64,000 nt of DNA from Smallanthus sonchifolius (GCA_023525975.1 CM042020.1:17261001-17325000), one strand, 5' to 3'; positions 22,276 through 35,159 are shown, counted from the first letter of the stretch. Notes: generated by a model not told the origin, from the sequence alone. Made by a program: numbers and translations.

Positions 22276-24150
22276 TCCCCCCAATTTAAAACGGTAAAAG
22301 GGGCCGTGAAAACTTATCTGAGTTGTGTACGAGTAGATAGCACCACACAAGAATGCAATTGGGACCACAAGTGTTTGCCTGTGAACGGCTTACGTATGCC
22401 CTAGAATTATAAGCATAATAGTTAGGGACACATGAGATATTGTGACGATGACACGGAAGAGTGAACGTCCTAAAACATATTTAGGATCAACGGGTAAACT
22501 AACTTGTCCACACAAAATAAGGATTTCTTAATATAATAATTAAGATAAAAGTGTTTCGTGTCAAACGTCTCTAATTACGAATAATAATATATCAATATTT
22601 ATTCGTGTGATTGCACTATTAAAAGTGGTTTGAGAAAATAATATAACTCCTTATATTATTTTTAAGTTTGTAGGATTAACCAAATAATCATTTATGTGGC
22701 AAAAATAATAAATATATTATTTTTTTATTCAAGAATACAAACGTGGGTAAATAATATAAATAATTACATTATTTATAAGTTTGAAGTATGACATGATAGA
22801 GATTACGTGGTGAAAATAATATATGTATATATATATTATTTTATTTGGAGTCGAGGGTTTGAGCAATAATATAAATATATTAATTAAAATGTGGGAAAAA
22901 TATTAAAAACAGGTTATAAAGCCAAACCCGAGTCTACGGGTGTTTTTCGGGGCTAAAACATATAAATATATAAATATAATAACATGGGGATATGTTTTAT
23001 ATAAAAAAAAGAGTTTAAAAACGATTTTAACCAAAACAGGGATGGGGAGACTGGAACCCGGGTCTCCTCCCCACCAGCACACACACTTAACCAGTCCCGC
23101 CCGCTAGGGTTTGGCAAACAATCCTGGATCCAATTGCTTATAACACGTATGGTTCCTGTGTTCATCCCCCTCCCATCGAAGCCGAGCCAAACTCCCCCCT
23201 GAATCTACAGGATTCGATTACGATTGACACAAATGACATAGGGGTTTTGTTAATCGAGTCATTACGAATATGTGTGTGTTTAATTGCAAAAATAACGAGT
23301 TTAAGATCGTTTAATTACAGAAAGAAGGGCCGAAACCCTAGTTTATGAACACAATTTCGATTTGATCAAATTCGATAATAAAATCAGTTGAAAACATAGG
23401 GCTTTCAATGAGTATGGAAGTGCGAAGCTTATCATGTAGTTTAATTGAATTAAAACAGGGTCTAGGGTAGAGTTCGATTAAATCGGTTGTGTATGAACCC
23501 TAGATTCTGGTTCACACTTAGTTTGATGTTGTAAGCCCCAAAAATCCTAGGGCTTTTATTCTAGAGACTGAAACGAAGCTAATGGTGTGATTATCTACCA
23601 TATTGGGATTCGAATTGGAGGTGCTCGACTAAAACAGGGTCCGACTGTGAATGCGTTGCGAGTCTGGTTCTTCCTCCGGTTGAATTGACGCGTGTAACAG
23701 CTTCAAAGGGTTTCTTTTATCGTGTGCAGAGTGTTTGTACGCGAGAATGGTATAAGGATTTGTCGAATTCGATGGATATACGACCATGGGGTCGACGGTT
23801 ATAGTTTGATTAGTCATTAACTGATTTAATTCGACAATGATGGTGATTAACTTAGTATTTGTGACCTTTAATGTCATCACTCGTGCAAATTCAGTTACAA
23901 TTTCAAATGAAATCGGTTATAGCATGCGAATTTGGATCAAGGGTTGATGGGTTTGACTTACAAAAGTCAACAGAAACCCAAAATTCTGATTTTTGACTTC
24001 TAAAGTCAACAGCGTTGGGGTTTGGGCTAATGACACAACTAGTCCCTGCAGTTTAGTTTAATTTTGAGAGAGTTAGTCCCTGGGGTTTGAAATGAGTTAT
24101 TTAGGTTAAGATTTAACGGAATTGACTAAGTTTAGTTAACATCAAATTAA

Positions 24151-25760
24151 GTTATTTTGGTCAATTAGGGTCAATGACGGTCATCGATGGTCAATTTGGA
24201 CAATACTGACTAATTAGGGCTATTGGTGGTCGGATAGGGTTATTGATGGTCATCATAACCTGTTTATCAAATATGTGATCGGCCAATTTCATTGCATGAA
24301 TTTGACCCATTGATCTATTAGCATCTTTCGTCCATTAAAATTACTATGACCCATTGACTAATTATGGGTGACGGCCAAAATGGTAAGGGTCAAAATGGGC
24401 CATATCATCAGAACATCGGTAGATAAATCCATGCTTGACTTTTGAAAGTCAAAGAAATCCATGCTTTTGACTTTTGAAAGTCAAGGAGATCCATGCTTTT
24501 GATTCAAATCAATCCCCTGTCCAGACTAAAAAAATCTATGATTTTGACTTCCAAAAGTTAAAGAAGTCAATAAGCAACCAAATACCATAAAAACTTTAGT
24601 AACATTATAAATAAGCCTCGTGTTTAGAGGTGGAAGCTTTAACCATTTACATACAAATGGGTTGATAAGCAGTTAATCAAAATAATAAAAACAAATATGA
24701 AATTATAAGACCAGACTCAATAGTTCAAGATATGGCACATGTGGTAAAGTAGGTATATGACTTACCTGACTGTGTTAAAGAATAGTATTTTTTTTATAAT
24801 ATGGGAATGGTGGGGAGGTGCTATCCACTATGGGTCGGGTTGCAAACTGAAAGAAGTTGATGTGGTATTACTTATTAGCATTTAGAAGCATCAATTTAGG
24901 TTTCTGGTGCCAGACTGGACTACAAGAAATTGAAGGTTGATTATGAAGTTTTAAGTCATGATCCTACTCCAAGTAATGGAGACACTAAGGGGGTGTTTAT
25001 TCAAATAGTAATACTGATGGCTAATACGGGCCGATCAGTTAGAGTTCATTCTAGTCAAAATGGTAATGGGTCAAAATGGTAATGGGTCAAAATGGTAATG
25101 GGTCAAGTGGTTTTTACTAGTCAAAATGGTAACGGGTCAAAAAGGGCTTTTTACTAGTCAAGTGCCGCCCTTTGTGGCCGAGCAGCATGATGACCACCCT
25201 CAGAGCATGAAATCAAAATTTAGCTATTAAATATGAAATCAAGATGAGGATGAGTCAGTAGCATGATGACAATCCTCAGAGCAATATTCTTAAAAAAATT
25301 TAATCGAAAAATTAAGCCACGGCCCACTAAATGTATGCACATTCAATCTAAACAAGTAAAACCATAAGTCATTATCCTTTAAACATCTGTTAAAAAAATT
25401 ATCCTCTGAACAAGTAACTGATGCAACAGCCAATGAACAAGCAGTTTTTACTATTTATCTTGTATTTGTTCATCCGTTTAGGGAATCGCGTTGCTCGAAT
25501 TTATTCTTGCTATGCATTCCCTAGACCAGATGTTGCTCATATTTATAGAACCAGTTGCATCAAGTAGGTAAACCAGAACAAGATAATAGAAGTGGCAAAA
25601 CAATTAGCTAAGAAATAAATTAATAAAAAAGCTATTCTTATTTTGTTCTGTTTTGGTAACAGGTCAAAATCAACTAATTGTTGTTAGGTAATGATATTCT
25701 TGAAGTTGCAGTGTACATCTCATACATGTTACACATTAAAAAGTTGTTATTTAAATGTAA
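24151..25760. other. Unassigned stretch with short tandem repeats and a possible exon
   Basis: No full gene. Around 24430-24570 AAATCCATGCTTTTGACTTT-type units with the palindrome GACTTTTGAAAGTC repeat about three times. Around 25050-25140 a GGGTCAAAATGGTAAT unit repeats four times. At 24900-24989 an open 30-codon stretch follows an acceptor-like TTTAG and reads like real protein (DYKKLKVDYEVLSHDPTPSN), possibly a captured exon of unknown origin. Confidence 0.35.
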
Positions 25761-26362
25761 CTAGTTTTTTCCCCCCCGCGCTTCGCGGCGGGAGTTTGGT
25801 CGGTATCAGTTTGGCTCGTTTGTGGATATAAAATTTACCTCGAACGCAGACTCGTACGGTATAGGAAAAAATAATAATGATAGGACCCCAATCTTGTTTA
25901 AACTGTATTGTTTCACTTAAAAAATTGTATCGGAAATAATATCATATTACCGGCTCTTTACATCATTCAATAAACATCTAATATTATTGGTGGATGCATG
26001 TTATTTATATTCAACAAATCAATTTGCTTTAATATTTTTAACACTTGACACGAACCATTTGCTATAATATTTCTAGCACTAAAAAAACAACTTTTAAGAA
26101 AAAAATAAATTCATAAGAAATTAATGAATTAAATTCCTTGAATTAAAAATCAAAAAACCATGAAAGGGGGAAGTCTCGAACCCGGGTGTATTGGTTATGA
26201 GGGCATTTGTAAAACCAATTGCTCTAGCCTCTACTTTGATGATCATCACCATACCATTTATTTAATCATAAAGAGAAACAAAAGTATTAAAACCCTTACC
26301 ATTCATTTCCTAAGATAATTCAATAAAAAGGATAATTTTGTTCATCCTTAATTATGCAATAA
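25761..26362 (-). mobile_element. Helitron 3' end (CTAG with GC hairpin), extent uncertain
   Basis: On the minus strand a GC-rich hairpin (CCCGCCGCGAAGCGCGGG, 25773-25793 region) is followed by an A run and CTAG at 25761-25764 before a host T, the standard Helitron 3' terminus. The 5' TC end was not found; the right coordinate is a placeholder at the next Helitron start. A tRNA-like sequence on the minus strand lies at about 26160-26235 (B box GGGTTCGAGAC). Confidence 0.55.
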
Positions 26363-27075
26363 TCTATACTAATAAATAAAGGTTTGAGATGGCACATGTT
26401 ACTTCCTAGTTCTTTCTCATTTTTATTTTCTCGTCTCTCTCTTCTATTAAATACTATTTTTTAGTTTCTCTCTCCTATTAAATAATATATATTAAGAAAC
26501 ATAACAAATTTAATTATTGATAGTTATTATATATTAACTAAACTAGGTTACACACCCGTGTATTACACGGGGTTTGATTAATGAAATACTAAAAATTTAT
26601 TAATAAGTGAAAAAAACAAAGGAAATAATTGAGAAAATAAATGAAATATTTATAAAGTAAATATTAATAAATAAGATAATAAATAATTGAGAAACAATAG
26701 GTGAAAAAAATTTCAACCAGTTACTTATTTATTTGATATAGCTTGGTCTCATAAGAAAATAAGCGGGAAAATTTTCAAAGTCTTACAAGAATCTTGAGCT
26801 CACTGAATTGTGACACGTGACTAATTACTTATTTATTAGGTATAGTTTAGTGTGAAATATAACTAAAAATTTATATTATTCTCATTATAATATAACAATC
26901 TAAATATAATTATTTGCATAAAATTAAAACTTAGTGAGACTTTTAATCGATATGTCTTCTCATTTTATACTACTTTTATTTTATTTTAACCGTTTAACCC
27001 GTTAGAGAAAAAACATAATTCAAATCGATCCGTTCATAAGAAAATAGTTCGAAGTTGCCACATATACAAAACATA
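26363..27075. mobile_element. Helitron fragments
   Basis: A Helitron 5' terminus TCTATACTAATAAATAAAGG starts at 26363. A minus-oriented 3' terminus (CCCGTGTATTACACGGG hairpin, CTAG at 26543-26546) begins soon after. Neither partner end is present, so these are truncated copies of the family that ends at 27498, 29810 and 38037. Confidence 0.6.
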
Positions 27076-27498
27076 TCTATACTATATAACAAATAAAGGT
27101 TTTACAATTCCACATGTCACCACCATATTCATTTTTATATTTTTTTCCCGTCTCTCTCTTAATAAATACACTTTCATATTTTAATAATAATAATATATTT
27201 TTAAACTAATTATTAATTATATTAATAAAACACATTTATTTTAAATTATCTCATATTATAAGAAACTTTGAAATGTAATTACGTAGCTTACGTTTTCAAT
27301 CAAATAGTAAATGAAAGTCAAATTACATTAAATAATATTTAATATATTTTTGAAACTCAATTACATATTAATTTTTACATTTTTTTTAATTTGTTTTCTA
27401 TTATTAGTATATGTAATACATTTTTTCACCTATAAAGATTTAAAAATTTTATACATTGATATTTTTTCACCCTTTGTAACATATAGGTTCTAAACTAG
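27076..27498 (+). mobile_element. Short Helitron
   Basis: Starts TCTATACTATATAAC, ends CTAAACTAG with a degenerate hairpin (CCTTTGTAACATATAGG). The next Helitron begins at the following base, a head-to-tail arrangement. Confidence 0.6.
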
Positions 27499-29810
27499 TC
27501 TATACTAATAAATAAATATCTTTTAGAACACGTGGAACTCCATGAGGGCGTCAGCCTAAATTTCCCGCCAAAACCCATTACGCATTTTTATTAAGCACGC
27601 GGATCCTATGACCCGTGTTTATGACCCGCTCACGATTTTGAAGAAACCCTAATTCAAGATCTATCGGCCAATACTCAACCCCTTCCATTCATCGCAGGTT
27701 TGTTTTAACCTTTTTGTTGATCTTTCTTTGTTTTCGATCATCTTCACCGGTGATTCTCCAACCTTACTTTTGTAACCATTTTCGTTCACTATTCTGAAAT
27801 TTATGGTGTTCTTACAGGGAAGGGAGGCGTCAAGTGAACGATTTTCGATTAAGAACGAAGGTATGCATTTGATTTTCAATTGAAGAAACCTGTAACCCGA
27901 CGATTGACGGACACAGGGTTTCGATTTTCGAAGTTCAATTTTTGTTGTTTAACTTGTCTTTGTTTCAATTATTGACTACATGATGTTTGATGCTCTTATG
28001 TTCTCAATTTTAGTTGATTTATTTTGGAAAACACCGCATCTAAGAAAGGGAAAAAAGAGGAGAAACCCCAAAATTGGGAATGTTTAATGTGGCAGAGAAG
28101 AGAGGGATCAAGGTGAGGAGAAAACTCTTTTAACTCACAAAAATTGGAATTGCAGGTCAGATTGTCAACGTATATTCCTGGTGATCGTTTTCATTTCCTG
28201 GTGATGTTTTTGAGCAAGATTCTTGAGTAATTAAGTTCCTTATCTCTAAATAATCCCCAAATTTAAAGTTAGAGATTAGATATATAAGTTTGTAGTGATT
28301 TTTCTGAAATTTATACTTTTAAAGATGATTGTAGCTTAAAAACATCATCATTCATGATTATGGATTACTATAACTCATCATCTTTGAAAATCTAGCTGAT
28401 AGAAAGAACTGGGTTTCTTCGTGTTTTTGAATAAATTGAATGATCTGACCTAGATTAGGTTTTTAAGCCTAAAACTTAAAGTACTATAAAACCTAAAACT
28501 CTAATTTCTTCATGAAAAAAAATTCGTTTACAGTCAGTGGCGGAGCTTGAGAAAAAAAAGCAGGGGGGGCCGAGATTTTTTTTTCCTATCAGGGGGGCCG
28601 GAACTATAAAATTTGCGGCCGAATACTATAAATTAACACTACTGAGCATTTTTTTCCCTATAGGGGGGCCAGAACTATAAAATTTGCGGCCGAATACGTA
28701 TAAATTAACACTACTGAGCGAAAAATCGGGCCCTCACAAACCTCCGCCCCTGTTTACAGTTGGTGTTATATTTATGAACAACTGAATAAATTATTCATTA
28801 TTTTGTAAATATATATGCATTATTTCAAGAAGAGTCTTTCAGTATAAACACATGTACTAAGAAAAGTCAAAAGTATTATTTGAATCTACCTAAGCTCAAA
28901 GGTTTTAGTGAAACTTTATGAGTCTAAAAGCTATGTTCATGCATACCAAATGAAATGGTTTAGTCTTTACCTAGAAAAGCTTGATGTTTGGAAGACATAT
29001 TCCATGTTATGACATTGTTTGTTGATTGGATCACTTATATTCTGAGTGCTTATATCATTAAAATCGGGTAATTATCACTATATAGTTATATTCAGATTTT
29101 AAGGATACAGTTTTCTTTTTTACTTGATGCGTTTAGTGAGTTTAGCCCATTGGCGTAGCGTAGATCACTTTTAACTTTATATTACATCTTTTCGAGAATT
29201 AGGCTCGCAGATTCATGAATTTTCTGCTGTTAGACTATACCTGGATTGCTTATGGCTTTGTTTTCTTACGCAGGCGTAATGTAAGGCATTATCTATGTTG
29301 CTGTTAGTTTTTATGGTTGCATCTCTCAAGTAGCCAGGTCTGTTTTGTCAAGGTGGGTTCTCACAGTTGTTGTTTGAAAATGGTTTTATAGTTGTCACAC
29401 TTGTGCCTTTGAGCCTGCTACTCCTTTTTCTCTTGGAAATTGACTTTTAGATTGTGCATAAATATAAGTTTTTTACTATCTATCAAGTTGTATTTTAAAT
29501 AGTTATATAATGAAGAGGTGTTTTGACTAGCGTGACTTTTGTAAAATACATTCTCCAGTGAGGCCTTCAGACGGATCATAATAATAAAAAAAAATCTTAT
29601 GGGCTATTTTAATTCTACTCATCTACGTTCAGAAAAGAAAATCTATAATTAATAAATAAATAACCTTTTAAGCTAGGTGTCTGTGAGTCAGATTTTTTAT
29701 TTTTTATTTTTGCATTATTACGTATTTTCAGTTATATGAAGTATGTATAAATTTATGAAATATATCGTTTTCATTATTCATCCCATGTAATACACGGGTC
29801 TCTAACCTAG
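27499..29810 (+). mobile_element. Helitron (2.3 kb) with possible captured gene fragment
   Basis: 5' terminus TCTATACTAATAAATAAA; 3' terminus hairpin CCCATGTAATACACGGG then TCTCTAACCTAG, followed by host T. No Rep/helicase is visible, so it is non-autonomous. The interior from 27600 reads like a plant gene leader with introns (acceptor-like TCGCAG, CTTACAG and TTGCAG), but no protein can be named. A hAT MITE with its own target duplication sits at 28535-28752. Confidence 0.65.
28535..28752. mobile_element. hAT-type MITE (218 bp) inside Helitron
   Basis: Perfect 8-bp duplication TTTACAGT (28527-28534, 28753-28760). Termini CAGTGGCGGAGC and CCTCCGCCCCTG form inverted repeats. Two internal copies of an approximately 75-bp unit (AACTATAAAATTTGCGGCCG). 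Confidence 0.88.
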
Positions 29811-30049
29811 TGTATATATAATAGACAAAGAAGGTTTGAATTTCGTTATAATAAATTAATAAAAAAAGATATTCTTATTTTATAACCCTTCACAATCTTT
29901 TTGGACACAAAAAAGAATGATGTGTGATGACTCGTTCACCACAAGAACACTAAAAGTTTTACTAAACCAAGACATAATGTATCATCAACGAATTAAACGA
30001 TTTTTTAGATTTTCCTTGTTAAATTATAATTATATTATAAACCAGCACC
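29811..30049. other. Spacer
   Basis: AT-rich sequence without a recognised feature. Confidence 0.4.
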
Positions 30050-30358
30050 CACATAAAGTCTAGCAGGAGTAGTAAAATGAAAGCAATTGAATCATTTAAA
30101 ATGCAATCTTAATAAGAGTTGCATTTAAATTTTCAGAATGCAACCTTTCTAACAAAAGTTACAAATGTCAATAAAATTTACAACTTTTAAATAAAAAGGT
30201 TGCAAATTCAATATAATTTTGCAACTTTTTTTAAAGTTGCATTAAATCTTTTAATGCAACTTTTATGTTCAACAAGTTTGCATTAGATTCAAATACAACT
30301 CATTTGAAAAATGTTGCTTTCAAAAAGTTACATTATGTCTATTTTCTAGTAGTATACT
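30050..30358 (-). mobile_element. Possible CACTA transposon end
   Basis: Many GTTGCA/TGCAAC words (about ten) cluster at 30095-30330, as in subterminal repeats of En/Spm elements. The right border read on the minus strand is ACTACTAGAAAATAGAC, close to the CACTACTAGAAAA type terminus with its first base changed. No left terminus or transposase seen. Confidence 0.4.
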
Positions 30359-30554
30359 AATTGGACTTTAATTTTTTGGAATAACTTTTTTTTGTTAACT
30401 AATGATTAATTGATTATTATACATTTAGGTCTAAAATTTTAGCTACATAATTTATTAGTTTCGTATAAAATACTTAACATTCAAAAATAAATATTATCCT
30501 AAAAATACATAAATGCAAATATGTGTAACATATCATGCACACAATATATTAAAA

Positions 30555-30735
30555 AAGTTCATATATATACGTTCGGTTCGTTTTTTCGGTTTTCAAAAAA
30601 TATAAAACCGAAACCAAACCGTAATTTTTGGTTTTCAAAAAATACAAAACCGAACTGTCGGTTTTTAGTTTGGGTCAGGTTTTTTGGTGCAGTTTTTTCG
30701 GTTAATTCGGTTTTCTGCTCACCCCTAAGGCGTAT
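30555..30735. repeat. GGTTTTCGGTTT-rich repeat ending TGCTCACCCCTA
   Basis: Recurrent CGGTTTTCAAAAAATA words and a right end TTCTGCTCACCCCTA. This resembles the terminus of TAGGGGTG-type hAT MITEs; the left end is missing. Confidence 0.45.
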
Positions 30736-30886
30736 AACGGATGTCAAAATAAGGGTTGGGGCGTCTGTATATTAGGACCCTTTATTAAATTAGATAACGA
30801 TCTTTAATAAAACTACTTCTTTTTCAAAATATAAATAATAAGAATTTACATAGAAGCTTGTAGGGTTCCACGTAATAATGATTTAG

Positions 30887-31023
30887 TGAAACCCTTTAAG
30901 TGTGTGTAAATTGTAATTGTAATGATAGTTGTATGACATTAGGGTTACACTATGGGTTATATATAATAATCATATCTACATAATATTACCTCCAATTATT
31001 GCTAATTAAAACATGATCTAATA
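30887..31023 (-). repeat. 3' LTR of the 5-kb copia element
   Basis: Partner of 35724-35839; adjoins the polypurine tract at 31022-31029. Confidence 0.85.
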
Positions 31024-31830
31024 TTCCCCGCAAGCTAAGGGCGGGGAGTGATCTGTAGTTTGGACCGTAAGAGCATGAATTTTTGAGCCGACAATGGTTT
31101 TGTGAAGATGTCTTCAATCTCATCGTCCGTCGACATAAACTGTACATTGAGTTTTCCTTGAGCCACTTTTTCACGAACAAGGTGAAATTCAATTTCAACA
31201 TGCTTTGTTCGTGCATGAAAGACTGGATTAGCTATAAAGTAGGTTGCACCGAATTATCAAACTAGAGTGTGAGATTAGATTTTGTGTCTATCCCAGGTTC
31301 TCAAATAAGAGCTTCTAGCCAGGTTAATTCTTCAACTGTAACTGCTAGAGCTTGGTATTCTGACTTAGTGGATGACCTGGAAACGGTTTTCTATTTTCGT
31401 GTGGTCCAAGAGATAAGGTTAGAACCCAAATAGATAGCAAATCCCTCGTAGACCGACGGTCATCCAGGCACCTAACCCAATCAACATCTGAAAAGGATTG
31501 AACATCAGAGAAGGCCTGGAGAGTAAAGCCAAAATTGTGACGAATGAGTATACCATGATTGATGGTGCCCTTTAGAAACCAGAGAAATCTTTTGACAGAA
31601 ACCAGTGAATGTCTGAAGGGGCATGCATATACTAGGACACTTTGTTGGCGGCGAATAGAGGGATGTCGCCAAGAGATAAGACTTGTGAAGTGCTCATCGG
31701 AGAAGAGAGTGGTTTGGAATCTGAAAGACCAGCTCGTTGAAAGACTTCGTAGATATATTTTCGTTGACACAGCAGATATCCCGGCCTTGGTGCACAATTT
31801 CAACGCCCAGAAAGTAGTCAAGATTGCCAA
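31000..31830 (-). pseudogene. copia RNase H (broken)
   Basis: Frame 31830-31345 has RHSLVSVKRFLWFLKGT, DVDWVRCLDDRRST and the end of the RNase H fold; the C-terminal part continues in other frames to about 31030. Stops and frameshifts throughout. Confidence 0.75.
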
Positions 31831-31836
31831 GGTCTT

Positions 31837-32598
31837 TTAGTGCATAAGCATGACTGAGTTGTTTGATGAGTGTATTGACAACTTTGGTGTTGTTACTAGT
31901 GACGATGATGTCATCAACATAAACCAGAATGTACAGGATTGTGTGCCCATACTTGTATGCAAATAGAGAAGGATCAATTTTGAAACCTGTAAATCCGAAT
32001 TTGTGAAGAGCTTGTGATATGCGATGAAACCATGCCCGTGGGGCATGTCTGAGGCCATATAAAGATTTTTGAAGTAAACAGACATGATTCGGATGTTTAG
32101 GATCAACGAAGCCTTGTAGTTGTCGAAGGTAGACTGTCTCTTTAAGGACACCAAGTAAAAAGGCATTGCGAATGTCCAGTTAACAAAGCGACCATTGTTT
32201 TGTAACAATAAGGGATAGAACCACTTTGATGGTGGTAGATTTGACAACTGGACTAAAAGTGTTAGGAAAGTCGACCCCTGGTTGTTTTGGAAACCCTTTG
32301 CTACAAGGTGAGCCTCGTATCGAGTGACAACTCCATTTTGTCATTCTTTAACTTGTATACCCACTTGCAGTCAATAACATTAGTGTTTGGAGTAAGAGGA
32401 ACTAAAGGCCATGTGCCATTTTTTAACAAGAGCTGAAAATTCGTCGGCAATGGCAGGACGCCACTCTGGATGTTTGTTTGCAATCGTAAAGGAAGTGGGC
32501 ACAGGAAGAGAGGAAGTGGATGTGGAGACATGATTAGCATAATGATTACAGGAACACGAGGTTTGGGATGTTGGTAGAGATTGGAAGGAAGAGGACAT
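31837..32598 (-). pseudogene. copia reverse transcriptase (broken)
   Basis: WRPAIADEFSALVKK and CKWVYKLK mark the RT start around 32490-32340. Further frames carry a segment matching LYGLKQAPRAW-like wording (near 32040) and a clear YVDDIIV motif (near 31915). The frame changes at least three times. Confidence 0.82.
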
Positions 32599-32967
32599 GG
32601 AGGAGGAAATGGTGGTGTAGGAGAATGTTATGATGACAAGGAATTATAAGAAGATGACGAAGGATTTGAAAAAGTAAGAGATGGTGGAGGGGTTGGTTGA
32701 GGAGGTGTAGGAGATGAGGGTTCAGGATTGTCTATTGGAGGCAATGGGAAGTCAGCAAAGGAGGTGTATGTGTTGGATTGTGGACGAGGAGGAGAGATTG
32801 GGTTGGAGTGTACAAAAGGGTAGTGATAACCATGGTGTGGAGGACTGTAGCCTAGATGCGATATGTGGACAGATCAATATAGGTGTGATATGTGGATGGA
32901 TCAAGACACCGTTAACCATGGTGTGGAGGACTGTGGCCTAGAAAAATGCAAGGCGTGGAGCAAAAAT

Positions 32968-34090
32968 CTATCTAGTGACAATTGTATGTTCGAAGATGGG
33001 GAAAACATTGTTCAAAAGAGTAATTAGGAGAGCGGTTGAACATATGTTCAAAAGGTGAAAGACGAGAAGATGTGCCAGAGGGCATGCGGTTGATGGGTAA
33101 TCGGCTATGTCAAAGGCAAAATGCCGGAAGTGTCGAGGAACGGAAGACTGAGCCATAAGTGTTAGGCCAGTTTCGATAACATGGCGATGGCGCCATTCAC
33201 CAACACCATTTTGTTCGCTAGTGTGAGGGCAAGATAATCCATTAACAATGCCAAGAGAAGTAAATAAAGATGTCAAGGGTTGGAATTCACCACCCCAATA
33301 TGTTTGAACGTTTTTAGTTTTTATATTAAATTGACATTCAACCATTGTACAAAGTTTTTGAAAGTAAGATAAACATTTGATTTCTGAGTTAAGGGAAAAA
33401 TCCACATATAATGAGAGTAATGATCAACACATAACATGAAATAACGATGTCCATCAAAAGATAACACAAGTGCAGGTCCTCAACCTTCATAATAAACTAA
33501 ATCAAGAAAGTTAGAATTGTGAAAAGTAGAATTACGTAAAGACAATTTTGTGGATTTGCTTAAATGGCAAGCGGTACATGTAATTGAAGATAAGTTTGTA
33601 GTAATAGGGAGAGAAAAACTGGAAAGCATAAAATTGAAAACACGCTGATATGGATGACCAAGCTTTAGGTGCCAAGCAGTGGATGAAGTCCGGGTAGCAG
33701 AGAAGGCGATCTTATGAAGAGACCGAAGTTGAGGAAGGCGAAGAGAGTAGAGACCTTGTTCACTAGGGCTGGTGAGCAGGGTAGTGAGTGTAGACTCGTC
33801 CTTCACGACAAAGGAAAGAGTGAAATTCAAAAAAAGATATGATTATCTAGACAAAATTTTTGGACAGGTAGAAGACTTTTCCTAATTTTAGCAACATGAA
33901 TAAAGTTAGATATAGAAAATGTTTTGGTTAGAGAAGAGAATTTAAAGGAACCGATATGAAGAATAGGAAGTCCCTTACCATTACCAACATTGAGCGAGTC
34001 ATTCTATAGTATGCCTCTAAACTGTCAAGACTTGATAAATATAGTGTTACATGACTGTTGGTTCAAGTGTCAGGATACCAGGAGATGAAC
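32968..34090 (-). pseudogene. copia protease remnant and integrase (broken)
   Basis: Near 34070 the protease motif DTGANQHVT is recognisable but its glycine codon is a stop. Frame 33830-33480 has the pre-integrase part with AWHLKLGHP and the CTACHLSKS zinc-binding half. Frame 33405-32968 has the catalytic core end with WGGEF and HTSEQNGVGEWRHRH. The Asp of the DWGGEF motif is tyrosine here, so the integrase active site is damaged. Confidence 0.8.
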
Positions 34091-34117
34091 GCATATCTGC
34101 AAAGTTGGAATGACTAT

Positions 34118-35035
34118 CTACACAATTGGCTGTAGGATTGGCACAAAATGTTGATGGGTCAAGGTGTGGATAATTACTTGGGATATGATCATTTCCACAT
34201 CTGTTACAGGAACCATAAACCATGTTATGATAAGATGCTTAAGAGAATTGATTGCAACCGCGTCCTCTATTGTTGCCACATGAGGTGCCATGACGTCCGC
34301 GATTGATGTTTCCATGATTGTAGGGTGGAAGATAACTGTAAAAAGCTTGAGGAGCAGCAGTATTGGGCAGAAGTTGAAAGCCATGTTGAGTTGCCATTTA
34401 TTGAAGCACCATGAGTTGTTGGGATAACTGAGTTTGGATAGTCAGAGCAGATCCAGATGAAGAAATTGTAGTTGCAGTAAAAACAGATGCAGTACCTGGT
34501 TGAGGAGGCTTTGTAACCATATACTCATGATCGCTGAGAAGACCATAGAGTTTAGTGAAAGTCAAAGGAGATGAACGGGTAAGCATGGTGGATTTGATGC
34601 CGTTGTATTTCATAGCCCGGAGATGACAAACAGAACAAGGTTTTATTTTTGACCGGTTCACCAATGTTGGCAAGTGTAGATGCATACTTTTGTGCACGAC
34701 TTAGGCAAACAAGGGTCATCCCTCTTCATTTGAAGCTTAAGAAGTTGTGTCTTAAGCGTACACTCTCGTGAGGAAGTGTATGGAGCGTAGGCACGTGCAA
34801 GTGATTCCCAAAGTGCACGAGATGTGGTACCTTGAACATGAGAAAAGGATGCCTCAGAAACTGTGGAGATAATGATCATGCAAATGTGTGCATCATTAGA
34901 GAGCCAAACGAGATAGCTTGGATTTGGTTGTGGTACTGCAGTTGCGTCAGACCTAGATGGTAACAGATGATCGGGACAAGGTATGGATCCATCAACATAA
35001 CCAAATAAATTAATAGTGAAAAAGAAACGGTTCAA
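34118..35035 (-). pseudogene. gag: copia Gag and zinc knuckle (broken)
   Basis: Frame 35035-34658 carries the retrotransposon Gag signature (LFGYVDGSIPCPDHLL near the N-terminus, ALWESLARAY and LKTQLLKLQMKRDD further on). After frameshifts, 34697-34398 has the glutamine-rich C-terminal part. Around 34200 a knuckle reads CNRCGNDHIPSNY, where the last cysteine is replaced by tyrosine. The Gag forms particles; here it cannot be made as one protein. Confidence 0.78.
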
Positions 35036-35159
35036 TCATAGTTTTCCGGCACCCGTAATTAGTCGGTGACAGTGTGAACGCGAACCGGTGGGAGTTGTGT
35101 GTAGCCTTCTCTAGGGACGTAAATGAAAGTAGGGGTCATCAAGTTTGAATATTTTGGAC

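Larger units (their letters stand above)
18444..24150 (-). mobile_element. Solo LTR, second copy of the 982-3723 family, split by another LTR
   Basis: From TGTCACACCCCCAAAATCCAC at 18444 this is the reverse complement of the 982-3723 LTR. It is interrupted at 19066-21930 and resumes with CGATGTGTGTGAGGACTTTC. Similarity continues to about 24150 (GTTAAC). The expected terminal TGTCACA at the far end is not seen, so that end is truncated, diverged or displaced; the coordinate is approximate. The copy contains an expanded 49-bp tandem array and a tRNA-like module near 23045-23108. ORFs inside are not supported. Confidence 0.8.

Noticed and set aside
21949..22368. 139-residue minus ORF with repeated MHTNEH and FPVGEK
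   Set aside because: Direct translation of the 49-bp array; similar peptides arise in all three frames.
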